A DNA stretch of 64,000 bases from Casuarina equisetifolia (Eukaryota; Streptophyta; Magnoliopsida; Fagales; Casuarinaceae), in NCBI GenBank assembly GCA_028551475.1, contig CM052357.1:19515931-19579930 (forward strand). The letters are read 5' to 3'. Position 1 is the first letter of the stretch. Each line of letters starts with the position of its first letter. The translations under genes and the position numbers were made by a program. Below are positions 36,030 to 46,150 of the stretch, one piece after another. The notes under the pieces are model-generated. The model made no database searches, was not told the DNA's origin, and saw nothing but the letters and a program-made list of their open reading frames with translations.

Positions 36030-36534
36030 TATTGTACCGAAAACGTTGCAGGGAAGAGGCAAAACTAGTTATTTGTTCAGTAGATCACATTCCAATGAGT
36101 AGATAGATACTCGTAACCAAAGCCGAGTTGAGATTATAATGAATACAGCAATGAAAAAGTAAAACAAAAGCAAGGAAATCTACTTTGACATGACATCAGA
36201 TTAAAGGGGTATGCTCTTGAGGTTAGTAAATGTGCCATCGAGGAACTATGAAGTCTTGGCAACCACGCTTTCATCGAAGTCTGAAGAACCTCTGCTCTTT
36301 GTTTGCTCTAGCATCCCCAAATCTGCCAATCGGGTTTCCTGTTCCGACCATGCGGTTCAGCAGAGAGGACTGGCATCCCGGATCATTGTGCTTTTGAAAA
36401 GTTCTTCTGTTGAGAGATCAATACGGGTCGTGAACAAAAGCACAGAAAAGAAACAACACCGGTCGAAGGAGAGAAAAAAAAAATGAAAATCTCAGTATTT
36501 AACTGGAGCTAGAGAGATTTAGAGACAGCCGATC

Positions 36535-37143
36535 TTAAATAGCAAGAGGAGAAAGATACATTCGATGATAATCTGTATTCTCACGCAAGCGCTTCCATGA
36601 AAATGCTTGTCTTGAATCAGAAAGGCCTTCTTCACTAGTTGAAGAACTTGACGCCGGTGGAGGCGGGCTGGAAGACCATGGAACTACTTGACTTTCTTCG
36701 TCTTCTTCGTCTTCTTCGTCAGCATCTCCTCGATTCTCATCACCGTGACCATCATCATCGTCTTCTTCAATGTTGTCTTCTCTCTCAAGATCATCATCAT
36801 CACCACCATCCTCATCGTCGTCGTCATCTTCGTCGTCGTCGTCATCATCATCATCATCATCATCATTGTCATGGTCAGTCAGCTCATTAGGGATATTGCC
36901 TCTATTCAAACAACTTTCACAAACTGAAACGGTAGGACAAAGCTTGGGCCCGGAGCCATTCCAGGGCGTTAAGGACTGGCACATATGACAAAGAAGCGTT
37001 CTTAAATGCTTGTTGACAAGAAAGTTTGCACCATGAACCTGAGCATCACAGTCCCAACAAAGGGTAGCTTGATCCGATTCACAGTACATCTTCGCTGGAG
37101 AGTTGCAAAGCTCGCACCTCTTCATCTTTTCTCTTCCAACCAA
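36535..37143 (-). CDS. Single B-box zinc-finger protein (BBX28/29-like)
   Basis: A single-exon frame of 202 residues from the ATG at 37143; a second ATG seven codons in (37125, MKRCELC) matches the start I recall for Arabidopsis relatives and may be the real one. Residues about 9-48 form one B-box (CELC, MYCESDQATLCWDCDAQVHG, NFLVNKHLR). LLCHMCQSLTPW and SVCESC follow as in the single-B-box subfamily. The middle (about 90-155) is an almost pure Asp/Glu stretch encoded by GAT/GAC/GAA microsatellite DNA. The C-terminus has WKRLRE. BBX28/29 proteins are nuclear regulators in light signalling that interact with HY5; the role here is by family only. The acidic tract is far longer than I remember for BBX28. 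Confidence 0.85.
   Translation of the reverse strand: MVGREKMKRCELCNSPAKMYCESDQATLCWDCDAQVHGANFLVNKHLRTLLCHMCQSLTPWNGSGPKLCPTVSVCESCLNRGNIPNELTDHDNDDDDDDDDDDDEDDDDDEDGGDDDDLEREDNIEEDDDDGHGDENRGDADEEDEEDEESQVVPWSSSPPPPASSSSTSEEGLSDSRQAFSWKRLRENTDYHRMYLSPLAI
36683..36880 (-). repeat. Trinucleotide-repeat-derived acidic coding tract
   Basis: Impure GAT/GAC/GAA triplets, seen on the + strand as TCATCATCATC and CTTCGTCTTCTTCG runs, encode runs of up to eleven Asp and later Glu-rich stretches inside the BBX protein. Confidence 0.85.
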
Positions 37144-39328
37144 ATGCTTCGCAGCCTTGAACTTCTTCTAATCACATCTTATGCTTGTTCCCTGTGTCCT
37201 GCCTTTATTTCCTCAGTAAGGCCCCTGGGCGTATGGAAAAAGAAATAAAAGGACACATGGGGCAGGCCAACTTGCTATAATTTATAAGTTTAAACCCACC
37301 CTGTTTCCTTCGTTCTTTTGTTCTTGTTTTTCTTTTTTCCCTTCTTTTTACAGAAGAAAGAGTTGGGGAGAGATGCAGCAACCAGTTGCCCACCAATATC
37401 TAAGGACAGACACTGAGATATTTATATTTCTGGTAAAGAAAAAAGAAACCGATTAAGAATGTTTACGACATTGTTGACTCACAGAATATCTTTTCTCCTG
37501 CCGAAATAGATGAACGGATGGAGGCTTCTTTGGACCTGTTCTTCTTGGTTGTGAATTTAGGCGTCTCATGTCCTTGTCCCAGGATACTGTAGCTTCATTG
37601 AACTAAACTAGAAGGAAAAGACTTTCGTGGGTGGGAATTAGGTTTCTGGCATACTGCAACCACATAAAATTTGCCAGATCACAAGTTGTTATCAGCATCT
37701 CGAGAGTCCCAATGTTGACATCGATATTGATGTGGAGTTTCCAGGGTCTAGCTGGTCCAAGCCTAATCCCCTGGTTTCCGCCTAGCCGTGGCTGCTCCCT
37801 GTATTTACACTGCAAACAAGGACGGTGCCCCAAGTGGCTTCACTCTCAACTTAACACTCTTCCCAAACAGCTTAGCTTGGGGCAAATGACACCTCCATAA
37901 CCCAATCAGACCCTAAACTCCGTGGGCCTCCCTTGACATGTCTTCCAGATGGTCCTGTATAATGCACCATAAAAAAACAATTTGCAGTACAAAAAGGTGT
38001 GCAATCCTGGGTGTGGGCATCAACCATCCCTCCAGACGAATCAAACATTTACCTGATTTCATGGGATGTGCATGTTTGCATTTTTATTGTGTTGTGTTTT
38101 TAAGGTGCGTGATTATTGTGTGAAAGACAAGACAATTCTGCAATTATTTTCTTACGTTTGAAATTACTGTTGTCTGCACTTTAAGGAGGTCTCCTACTGC
38201 AGCCTATTTCTGGATTCTGTAGCAGGAGGGAATGCTCAGAGTGGATAAGACCTGCCATGTCCAAATCAGCTCCGAAGGACAATTTGTGGCTGAGGTTGGT
38301 ATGTCTGAAGATTCAAACTGCTGTGACAGCCTACTGTTCGTGCTTTGGTTTTCAAAACCTGTGGGCTACGCTTGATGTGCATGATTGGCATGTACAATGA
38401 ACGCAGACAGAAGGAAGCTGCAAGTTACTCGGTATATGCCCAAAAAAGACCATGTCAGGAGATGTCGAGAGATGTCATACTCTTCTCAGCAAAACTTTCT
38501 TTCCTTTATCAGAATAAGACAGAAAATTATCAAGAACGGATGTCAGTGTTCATTGAAAGACGTGGTAAGAAATGATTTTCTCAATTAACAAGGTAACTAA
38601 AATGGAATTTAAGTTAAATTTTCTTTAGGCTCCAATTTGTGACTCAATTTTTTAACAGGAAAACCCTTTAGAGCCCAAGATGGTTGCATAATCTGAATCA
38701 ACATGTGAGGCCTGGCCCATTAAAGTAGTCATTGGAAGTTAACCCTTTAGCCCTCATCTAGCCCCTCTATCTTTTGGACCACATCGAGAGCGAACAATAG
38801 TGAAACCTCAAGTTGGTTTTGGACTGGCCTGGTATGATTTGTGTATGTGAAACCTCTGTTTTTGAAGTAGATTAACATGCTTTCAAAGTAAGTTTCCATG
38901 GGATTAAGCAGTTTCTTATGAAAATTGCTAGTCGTTTAAGATGTTTTTAGCTGGAAATTATTTCCGGGCTACTTAAATTGGGATTGAACGCCGAGCTATC
39001 CATTGGCAACGACTTAAGAAGCTGAGACTTTATGTAAAGAGTGCAAATCCTGATTGAATTACCATACAGCATTTACTCATTTCAAACCATCCAAAATGGG
39101 TGCCTTAGCTAAAGTGTCTCGAGTTTTCTCGCTAATCAGAACAAAAAAATGCATGGAAAGAAGCTACACTACTGGGATAGATCAGAACAGATACCAAAAC
39201 AGAGCAGATGCACTAGAAGAACACGATAGTACATTAAGTAAAATGGCTTCCTCAAAACAAAACAGAGTCTAATCCTTGCAGGACAGAAAAGAGGAGATGC
39301 CCTAGAACACGAACAGAACAGGGTTTGA
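37144..39328. other. Intergenic; BBX promoter side
   Basis: No coding sequence, RNA gene or element was recognised; only short chance reading frames occur. Confidence 0.5.
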
Positions 39329-39340
39329 TTTTTTTTTTTT

Positions 39341-39370
<30 letters not shown>
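39329..39370. repeat. T22-G20 double homopolymer beside the PBP1-like gene
   Basis: Twenty-two T (39329-39350) are followed directly by twenty G (39351-39370). The tract ends 25 bp beyond the stop codon of the minus-strand gene, so it would lie in its 3' UTR as C20 then A22. Confidence 0.9.
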
Positions 39371-39371
<1 letters not shown>

Positions 39372-39395
39372 GTTAAAGGTGGGATTACAAGGTAA

Positions 39396-39737
39396 CTACA
39401 AATCACTAACAATGGCTTCCTCCAACAGTTCTCCTGAAGTTTCCATCAATCCAGGGCTCAATCTAAACATAAGCGTGCAAAACTCCATTTCATCCAGAGC
39501 CCCATCCCCATCCAAATCACCTTCTCTAAGCATGCACCTTAGCTCCTCGTCGCTCATGCCCTCCAATCCCAGCAACGCTGAGTTCTTCTTCAAGCTCTCG
39601 AACGTGATCACACACTTTTCCCCATCCATCAACAACCGGAATCCGTTGGACAACTCCTTCATAAACCCTTCCGTGCCCAGTTTCTCCACCATGGCAGGAA
39701 AGAAATCTTCGAACACAATGCCACCCCGCGACGCCAT
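39396..39737 (-). CDS. Single-EF-hand calcium-binding protein, PBP1/KIC-like
   Basis: An intronless frame of 113 residues on the minus strand. It has one canonical EF-hand loop, residues 74-85 (DLDGDGALDEME: D74, D76, D78, D82 and E85 as ligands). It is preceded by MSDEELRCMLREG and followed by FCTLMFRLSPGLMETS, the C-terminal pattern I recall for Arabidopsis PBP1 (PINOID-binding) and KIC (kinesin-binding) proteins. The length and N-terminal VFEDFFPAMVEKLG also fit. These relatives are small cytosolic Ca2+ sensors that bind a kinase or a kinesin. Which partner applies here cannot be told from sequence. A TATA box about 120 bp upstream supports the start. Confidence 0.88.
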   Translation of the reverse strand: MASRGGIVFEDFFPAMVEKLGTEGFMKELSNGFRLLMDGEKCVITFESLKKNSALLGLEGMSDEELRCMLREGDLDGDGALDEMEFCTLMFRLSPGLMETSGELLEEAIVSDL

Positions 39738-39854
39738 TGATCAAACTGAAGTTTATAAGTCTCGTACTCTGCAATATATCGAACACCTTCGCGTCTATGT
39801 TTGCTTACAGCCTTTTCTATGGAACGGTGAGGTGGTGGCTGGTCACACACGCTG

Positions 39855-39864
39855 CTATATATAT
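39855..39864 (-). promoter_or_regulatory. Putative TATA box of the PBP1-like gene
   Basis: TATATATATA lies 118-127 bp upstream of the ATG, giving a 5' UTR of roughly 90 nt. Confidence 0.55.
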
Positions 39865-40442
39865 ACGAATACAGGGGAAAAGGTCTAGAAGAAATTAAAT
39901 GAGGAAATTGAATGGAAGTGCTCGAGGAAGGAGCAAACGGAGGATGACAACAAAGGTACAGATAAGAGAGAACTTTGTTCCGTGAAGAGATCCCTGCCAG
40001 CATTTTGCCCTGTATAATTCCTGGTCGCGTCATGTCTCAGAGAGTCCTCCTTCCTCGAAGCTGCATGGGAAGGTACCATTGGTCATGTTAAGCATTTTCC
40101 AATAAAACTAGATATAAATAAGAATAGGTCTTGACAGCAAATACACAAAAGCGACATCTTTTAGGAAGGAATCCATTGCTTATTTTGGACAAACATTTGT
40201 TTTATACCTTTTGACCGACTGGGAATGTGAACACCTCCAGCCATGAATCATGCAATGGACACGAAACCTTTGAGAAGGAAAGTGGATTCTCCACATTGTG
40301 AGACACAAGTTAAAAGAAATTGTGAACAACCCAACAGGCTTTGACAGTAAAATGTAATTATTAGACCAAACATACATGTTCTTAGATTTCTTGAGTCGAG
40401 TTTTTTCATTAAGCAATCATCAAGGAATGTTCCAAGCTTTGC

Positions 40443-40504
40443 TTAGAGAAGGAAGCACACCTTGTCAGTGCCTGGTTTCTTTGCAGGCTCCGCCTTTGTT
40501 CCTT
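40443..40504 (-). CDS. Possible isolated last exon ending in a CaaX-like motif
   Basis: On the minus strand a good acceptor (TTGTTTTCAG) precedes 62 nt reading GTKAEPAKKPGTDKVCFLL then stop. C-F-L-L at the very end is a geranylgeranylation-type CaaX box, and the Lys/Pro-rich lead-in is typical of such tails. I found no upstream exon that would join it, so this may be chance or a gene relic. Confidence 0.2.
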
Positions 40505-42555
40505 CTGAAAACAACATGATAGAGACAAAAGTAAAGAGTGAATAGCGATCCCATTCAAATCTCTTAAATCTCTTAACGAGTCCTATCCATTCTTATCTTT
40601 AGCATTGGCTGTTTGCAGGAAGTCCAGGGCGATGCTTCGGTGAAGTGGGGATTGGTCAGGGTGTACTTGGGCCCGGACTGCCATAGACCATTAATTTCAA
40701 CATCTAGGGCCTGTACCATGGGTCCGGGATCCAGAGACTTCCCCTTTCACTGGGGACTTATTTCCTTGTGAAAGAGACCTTTCTGGGCATCTATGTTCCC
40801 ATCCGTATGAGCTTGGAATCTCTAGCCTTTCTGCCTCCAAAAATCAATCCCAATACATTGAGATTGTTTCAAACTTTATTTTCATCAAATTAGATACTAG
40901 TTTTTCAAAATCTTTTGTTCTTAGCTTTTATTTGAAAGTAGAAACATATATTATATTAGAATTTCTTTCTTGACTTTTGAATTGGGCAATTTTTTTGAAA
41001 CTTTCAAAAAGAAAAATGTGGCTTTTTTCTCAATTAAGTTTCCAATACTTAGGAACTAAGGTACCTGTTGGTCTTGTTTCTTCAGTCACACAGCGTACAC
41101 CCCTTTTTTTTTTTTTACCAAAATTTTTAATTTTAATATCACTTTTTATGACCAATTTACAATATCATAAATAATACTTGAAACCATTTAACTTATAATA
41201 TTCCATGTATCAATTAGTTCAGATTCCTTACACTTCACAAATTGAATACTAGACGTAAACAAAGAAAGCCCAAAATTTGTAAATAAATTAGTTGTTGTCT
41301 CCTTTTTCTTCGATTATATTTGTAAATATAATAATTTATAATCGAGTGGCCCCTTCCCAAAGCATGATGCATAAGATATTTTGCTGTTTTATTTGACCGG
41401 TTGAGATGACATTGCCGATTTATGAGAGGGTGTAAATTTATGTCAATAAGTTAAGCCCCAATGGAAAGTTCCCAGCAAAATCAAAAGCAAAAAGCCAAAC
41501 GGAATAGATGCTCCGGGGAGCGAGTTATGAGAACGGAACAAAAAAGCATCAGGGAAAGAGAAGGAAGACAGGGTTCTTTTGCATGATTATCGAAGCCACT
41601 TTCCTAGAAAACTCCTTACGTTGTTGACGTATGGTCCAGGCAATCGGAGAAGCTTGACACACACATTTGTGGTCGCAGGCTAGTCAAATCAGACTCTGTG
41701 CATATAAAACTAAATGTAGGGTTCGTTGACAAAGTATTTCTCTTTCCCAGTTGTTTCTTTCTTGTTCCTTCCTTTGTTTGTTGTGTTTTCTTTGCTAATT
41801 GTTTTTGTCCCTTGCTTTTTCTTGTTCACTGTTTTCTTTGATAGGTCTACGTTTGTCAGCAAAACAAATCCAAAAACAAAAACAGTGGTGAAAAACTTTT
41901 GAATGAAGATACGTTATTCATAGCCAAATCATGTCGTCTTCTCGATATACCTTGGTCTAAGTCTTAGGTTCGACATCCCAATATGCTTATAAAAAAAAAA
42001 AAAAAATAGAATATCATGCAGTTACGTAATTGGGAGTAACTGTTCCCTAAGACCAAAAATTTTTAAGTTCAATACTAAATGTGTACATAGTTTTAAACAA
42101 CACAAAAAAATCACGGTGGATTTTCTACCAAAAAAGTGACTAAAACCTTGCTCATAATTGTTAGATTGATTGTTTATTATCCTATAACTCATGATTGATT
42201 TCGATATCTCGCCTTAAATGTTTCACCTATTTTCCTTATAGAACTAAGGTTACTTTAAATAAAGAGTGAAATAAATGTACAAAAACTTCTACAGAGACAT
42301 ACGGTGAAATATATTTACGAGTTTGCATCTAAAATTAGCTATATAAATTTACCCAAAAAAATTATTTCCTAGCTTTTCCTATTCTTATGGTAAAGAAGTC
42401 TTTCCTAGGCTATTCGTATGAATTTTCCTAGGCTTGTCCATCATTTTACTGCTACACAGCGAAAGGTTGAAGAAAACTTCATAGTACAATTTCCTTTGGA
42501 TTTCATATGAATCATTTGATTGCATAGAGGGTCAAAGGAAGCGCTTGCCGTAAGC

Positions 42556-42710
42556 AAATATTCGAAGCCAAGTCAAATTCAGACCTCGTCCAAAGCTTAG
42601 TGGAGGCTTATTTACCAAACAAGGCTGGCATGTTGTACACATAATATTCGAGCCCAAGTCAACTTCAGACCTTGCGCAAAGCTTAATCGAGCCTCATTTG
42701 CGAAATTTTT
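42556..42710. repeat. Two direct repeats, period about 86 bp
   Basis: Both units read AATATTCGA.(G/C)CCAAGTCAA.TTCAGACCT then CAAAGCTTA and GAG.CT(T/C)ATTT. They are not coding and the origin is unknown. Confidence 0.75.
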
Positions 42711-43859
42711 GAGGAATTCGTCCATTTCTTCGTTTACATTTTTTATTTGAATCTTCGAAGTTCTACATTGTTGATACTACAACGCAAATACAAGTGAGTG
42801 TTTGACTGGGTTGCCAGTGACTTATTCTTCACCCCGAAGATAAAGATGATAATATGAAAGGAGCAATTCATATTTGTTTTGGCAACACAATAGGTCAACC
42901 AACTAGGTTGTACACAATTCATCGGAAGGGCTCACCATTTTCTTGGAGAATTGTTAGCTTGATTCTTGATTAAGAGATTAGAAAAGTATAAAAAGTAATT
43001 AAATATTTTCAATGAATTCCAAACAAACAAAAAAAATGAAAAGAGAGAAAGAGGTTTTAGAAGGTGGTGCTCTCCATCCTTTTGATCAACCTGCTAGTCT
43101 ATTTCAATGTCTTATGTACAAAAGGGAGAAGACCAACTAAGGACAATCTATATTTGAGAATAGCGGAGAAAATAATTAGCGGTGGCTGAAGGTAGCCGTG
43201 CAAAGATAGGGAACAAAAGGCACGCAGGGCTATGACACCTGAAGCCCTCTATTGTGTTACTTACATTTTCCAGAGGAATGAAACGCAAAAGTCCAAAGAT
43301 TATCATTCGTACAGGTCAAAGAATGAAATAAAAAATAAATAAATTATGAAATAGTAGTGTGTTGGCCTAAAATGAAATAAGAAACTTCTAGGCGCAAACC
43401 TTCCACTCAATCTGAAGATTTATTCAAATTAAATACTCTAAGTTTAGATAATACTAAGAAATTTCATCAAGAGATTTGACACTTACTTGGATGTACGAGT
43501 AAAGTGGGTAGAAATAATATCATCACGCGGCTTCTGTTGCACAAAGTGACTAATCTTTATATGTTTTATTTTATCATGTAATATAGGATTGGCTACAATG
43601 TCTTGAGTGACCTTGTAACTATAGTATAATGGTATTGGCAAATAAAGATCCATGTAATCTCACAAATTGTGAAAGTTATAGCATGATATAATCTTGGTTG
43701 AAAATTTGGATACAATAGGTTGCTTCTTAGTCTTTTAACACAACAATGAATCACCAAGCTTAATTCAATATCTAATTACAAAGAGCTTCAATATGAAATA
43801 TTTACCATAGTAAAAATCACAAGAGGCCACTAACTCCATTCATAAATATATAGGAAGAA

Positions 43860-44490
43860 AAAAAAACAATCAATTCTTAATATATATTAAGACTCTAGTG
43901 TGACATTTATGTGAGAGTGCTCTGGAGCATGTACAAATTGGTTTACATGCAATGAGAAATATTTAATGTTTAGTCTTGTATAGACTTCCCAATCAGAAAC
44001 TGAGATGAGAATGGATCATTAAGTATAGGATCATGCTAATTGTCTTTAACTTTTATATCATACTCAATGGTGGTCAATCTATGAGTGTTCCATGGGAGTG
44101 AATACTAGACTTGGCCCTAGAAAGACCCATCTCTAATATATAAGCTTCAATGTATACTTGTGTTAGTTGGTATAAATCCCATTCTATGATTGAACAATCT
44201 CAGCATGAAAGAATAATTTAGGTTGGTTCAAATCCTTCGTGTGAAAACAAGAGTGTAAATACTACTTTAGATATGGAATAGCAAAAGTATTATTGTTTGT
44301 GATAATGATATCATTTGCATATATAAATAGAACAATGAATGCATTGCCTACCCTCCAAGTGAAAATAGAATAATCATTGGACTAGGTGAGCCTTGTAGCT
44401 AATAATGTCTTAGTAAACTTTGCATTCCATATAATAATTTTTACAACCAAAATACAAGTCCATCCCCTTGATGTTGAAGTCCAAGTGACA
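43860..44490 (-). mobile_element. Copia reverse-transcriptase fossil, partial
   Basis: The minus strand shows, in Copia order, remnants of the reverse-transcriptase palm (around 44350-44290), the following YTL/DTPME-like part (44160-44090) and the start of the RNase H side towards 43900. The right end stops where LTR-like sequence begins near 44496. It is old, partial and broken in many places. Confidence 0.65.
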
Positions 44491-44495
44491 CTTTA

Positions 44496-46150
44496 TATTG
44501 TTGGAGAAAGAGGTTTTTCAATAATAGAGTTTTGATCTTAACAAAACAATTGATGATGTGCACAAAAATGTTTTGGATATGAACTTAGGAAATGTGGAAC
44601 AAAGAAAAGCAGGTACGGTGTGCAAATAATGTTCTCTCCGGTATGCATTTTTCAGAGCACCTACATCCTGCGAAAATCTCAGAATATTTGGTCGTTTTTA
44701 AGAACTAATGATGCTCTTATAAAAAGCCCATAACAATGAGTAATTTTATTCTCAGCATATATTATACTGCCCAAAGGACACTTCACACTTAAAGAATGCA
44801 AGTTCTACGAGGTATAAACTGTGAGCTTCACTCTTGCTTTAACGATTAAGGTATAAGTGCAGAAAAATGGCAAAGCATCCAAGAAACTTGCCTGGCAGCA
44901 TTCTCTTGCGTGAGAAATAGCAAAAAGGCTATACTTCGTTTGCTTGCGCGGCAACTGCATGAGAAACGACAAAAGCAAAAAGTTATGCAATTTTCACTTT
45001 TCCATGGTAAAGGACAAAGCAAGAATATCCCTGCCATTCCGCAAACTAGAGTAACAAAAAGGGAACAAATCTCTCCCATGTTGTCATATTTTTCCATCTT
45101 ATAGTCTCAAGCATTTTGCCATCTCCTTACTGTGATGCCAGACGTTGCATGCTACTTTAGAGCTTCTTTCCACTGAGCTGACAAAAGATCAAAGGAAAGG
45201 AAAGAGATCGACAGTCATTCCCCCATTTTTTGAAAAAAATGCTAATTCAAATATGTGCAAAAATTTGCTCGGGCAATTCCCTGCTGCTCTAACGCAATCC
45301 TCGAGCAGCCCATGCACAGAACGACTATTCTCCAACGTTTAAAACGATGAGAAAGGGGTATGTGTTAAATTAGTCTGTATTTCTCAGGTATGCGCCTTCA
45401 AGCACTTCTGTGTTCATCTTCTAAGCTCTCCTTGCTCAAGAGAAACAAACTATTTCGTGGGTCTGATCGGTCAGATCTTGTGCATTTCTTGTATCAAATG
45501 TTTGTGTACTTGTCTATTGCTCCATTGTACGCAACTTGGCTTAAATCATACATTTGTAAAGTGTGTACCGAAATTCTAAGTAGAGAAACGTTTGGGTTTT
45601 CTTGTCTAGAGCTCATATTAGGAAAATGGATGATCAATATCATCATTCCGAATTAGATTGTTGTCCAACTGCAGTAAGACCACTTCTAGTGTTACTATTC
45701 ACAGAAAAACTAAAAACATAGTTTTGGGGCTTTTAGGTTTTAAGTAATCCTTAGTTTAATTCATATTAATCAAGGATTGTTTTGAGGTTGTTTGTGCTGG
45801 GAATCGCTATATCAACTCCAATATGAATTTAATACCTTGTTGTATTAATTGAGTTGTGTTGAGTTGTAGTGAAATTTCTCGTTTGAAGAGAAATTAGTGC
45901 TGTAACAGTTGTAGAGAAACGTTTTATAAGAATTAATTGGCAACTTAGAAAGGGGATTAAATTAGGTTGATATGTAGGTCTACTTTTTGATCTCTTTTTA
46001 TCTTTAACTTATTTACGTGATTAATCTTTATGTTTATCCTTACATAAAAGTAACTATAAACAATAATCATTTTTACTCAAATGATATACAATTTTTGGCA
46101 AGCGGTTTGGTTCTATCTAGAATATATTCCACCCCCCATTTTTGAAGCGT
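44496..46150 (+). mobile_element. Possible long solo LTR of a SIRE/Maximus-type Copia element
   Basis: It starts with TGTTGGAGAAAGAGG where the Copia reverse-transcriptase fossil ends. The right third (about 45720-46140) has the look of long Copia LTRs: GTGCTGTAACAGTTG, AGAAAGGGGATTAAATT, ACTATAAACAATAATCATTTTTACTCAA and TTCCACCCCCC. No partner copy is in the window, so ends and family are provisional. Confidence 0.35.

Larger units (their letters stand above)
31343..36534. other. Long gene-poor stretch
   Basis: After the USP 3' UTR I find no coding sequence with family resemblance on either strand. The open frames at 34896-35204, 35610-35921 and 36211-36486 are short and featureless. A hairpin-forming segment lies near 33677-33745 and a CTT/CTA tract at 35982-36029. 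The right end should include the BBX gene's 3' UTR. Confidence 0.5.
39738..43850. other. Gene-poor stretch
   Basis: Apart from the PBP1-like promoter, a possible isolated last exon (40443-40504) and an 86-bp direct repeat (42556-42710), nothing was recognised. Poly-A/T runs occur at about 41105 and 41990. Confidence 0.45.

Noticed and set aside
36639-36988. Frames rich in His, Ile/Val, Met or Ser around 36.7-36.9 kb
   Set aside because: They are other-frame readings of the acidic triplet repeat in the BBX gene.
39325-39888. 187-codon + strand frame through the PBP1-like gene
   Set aside because: It begins in the T22-G20 tract and runs antisense to the clear EF-hand gene.
42800-43500. Possible continuation of the Copia fossil (RNase H tail and LTR) left of 43860
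   Set aside because: I could not match the expected CDN, KHIE or ADIFTK segments, nor a second LTR, so it was not included.
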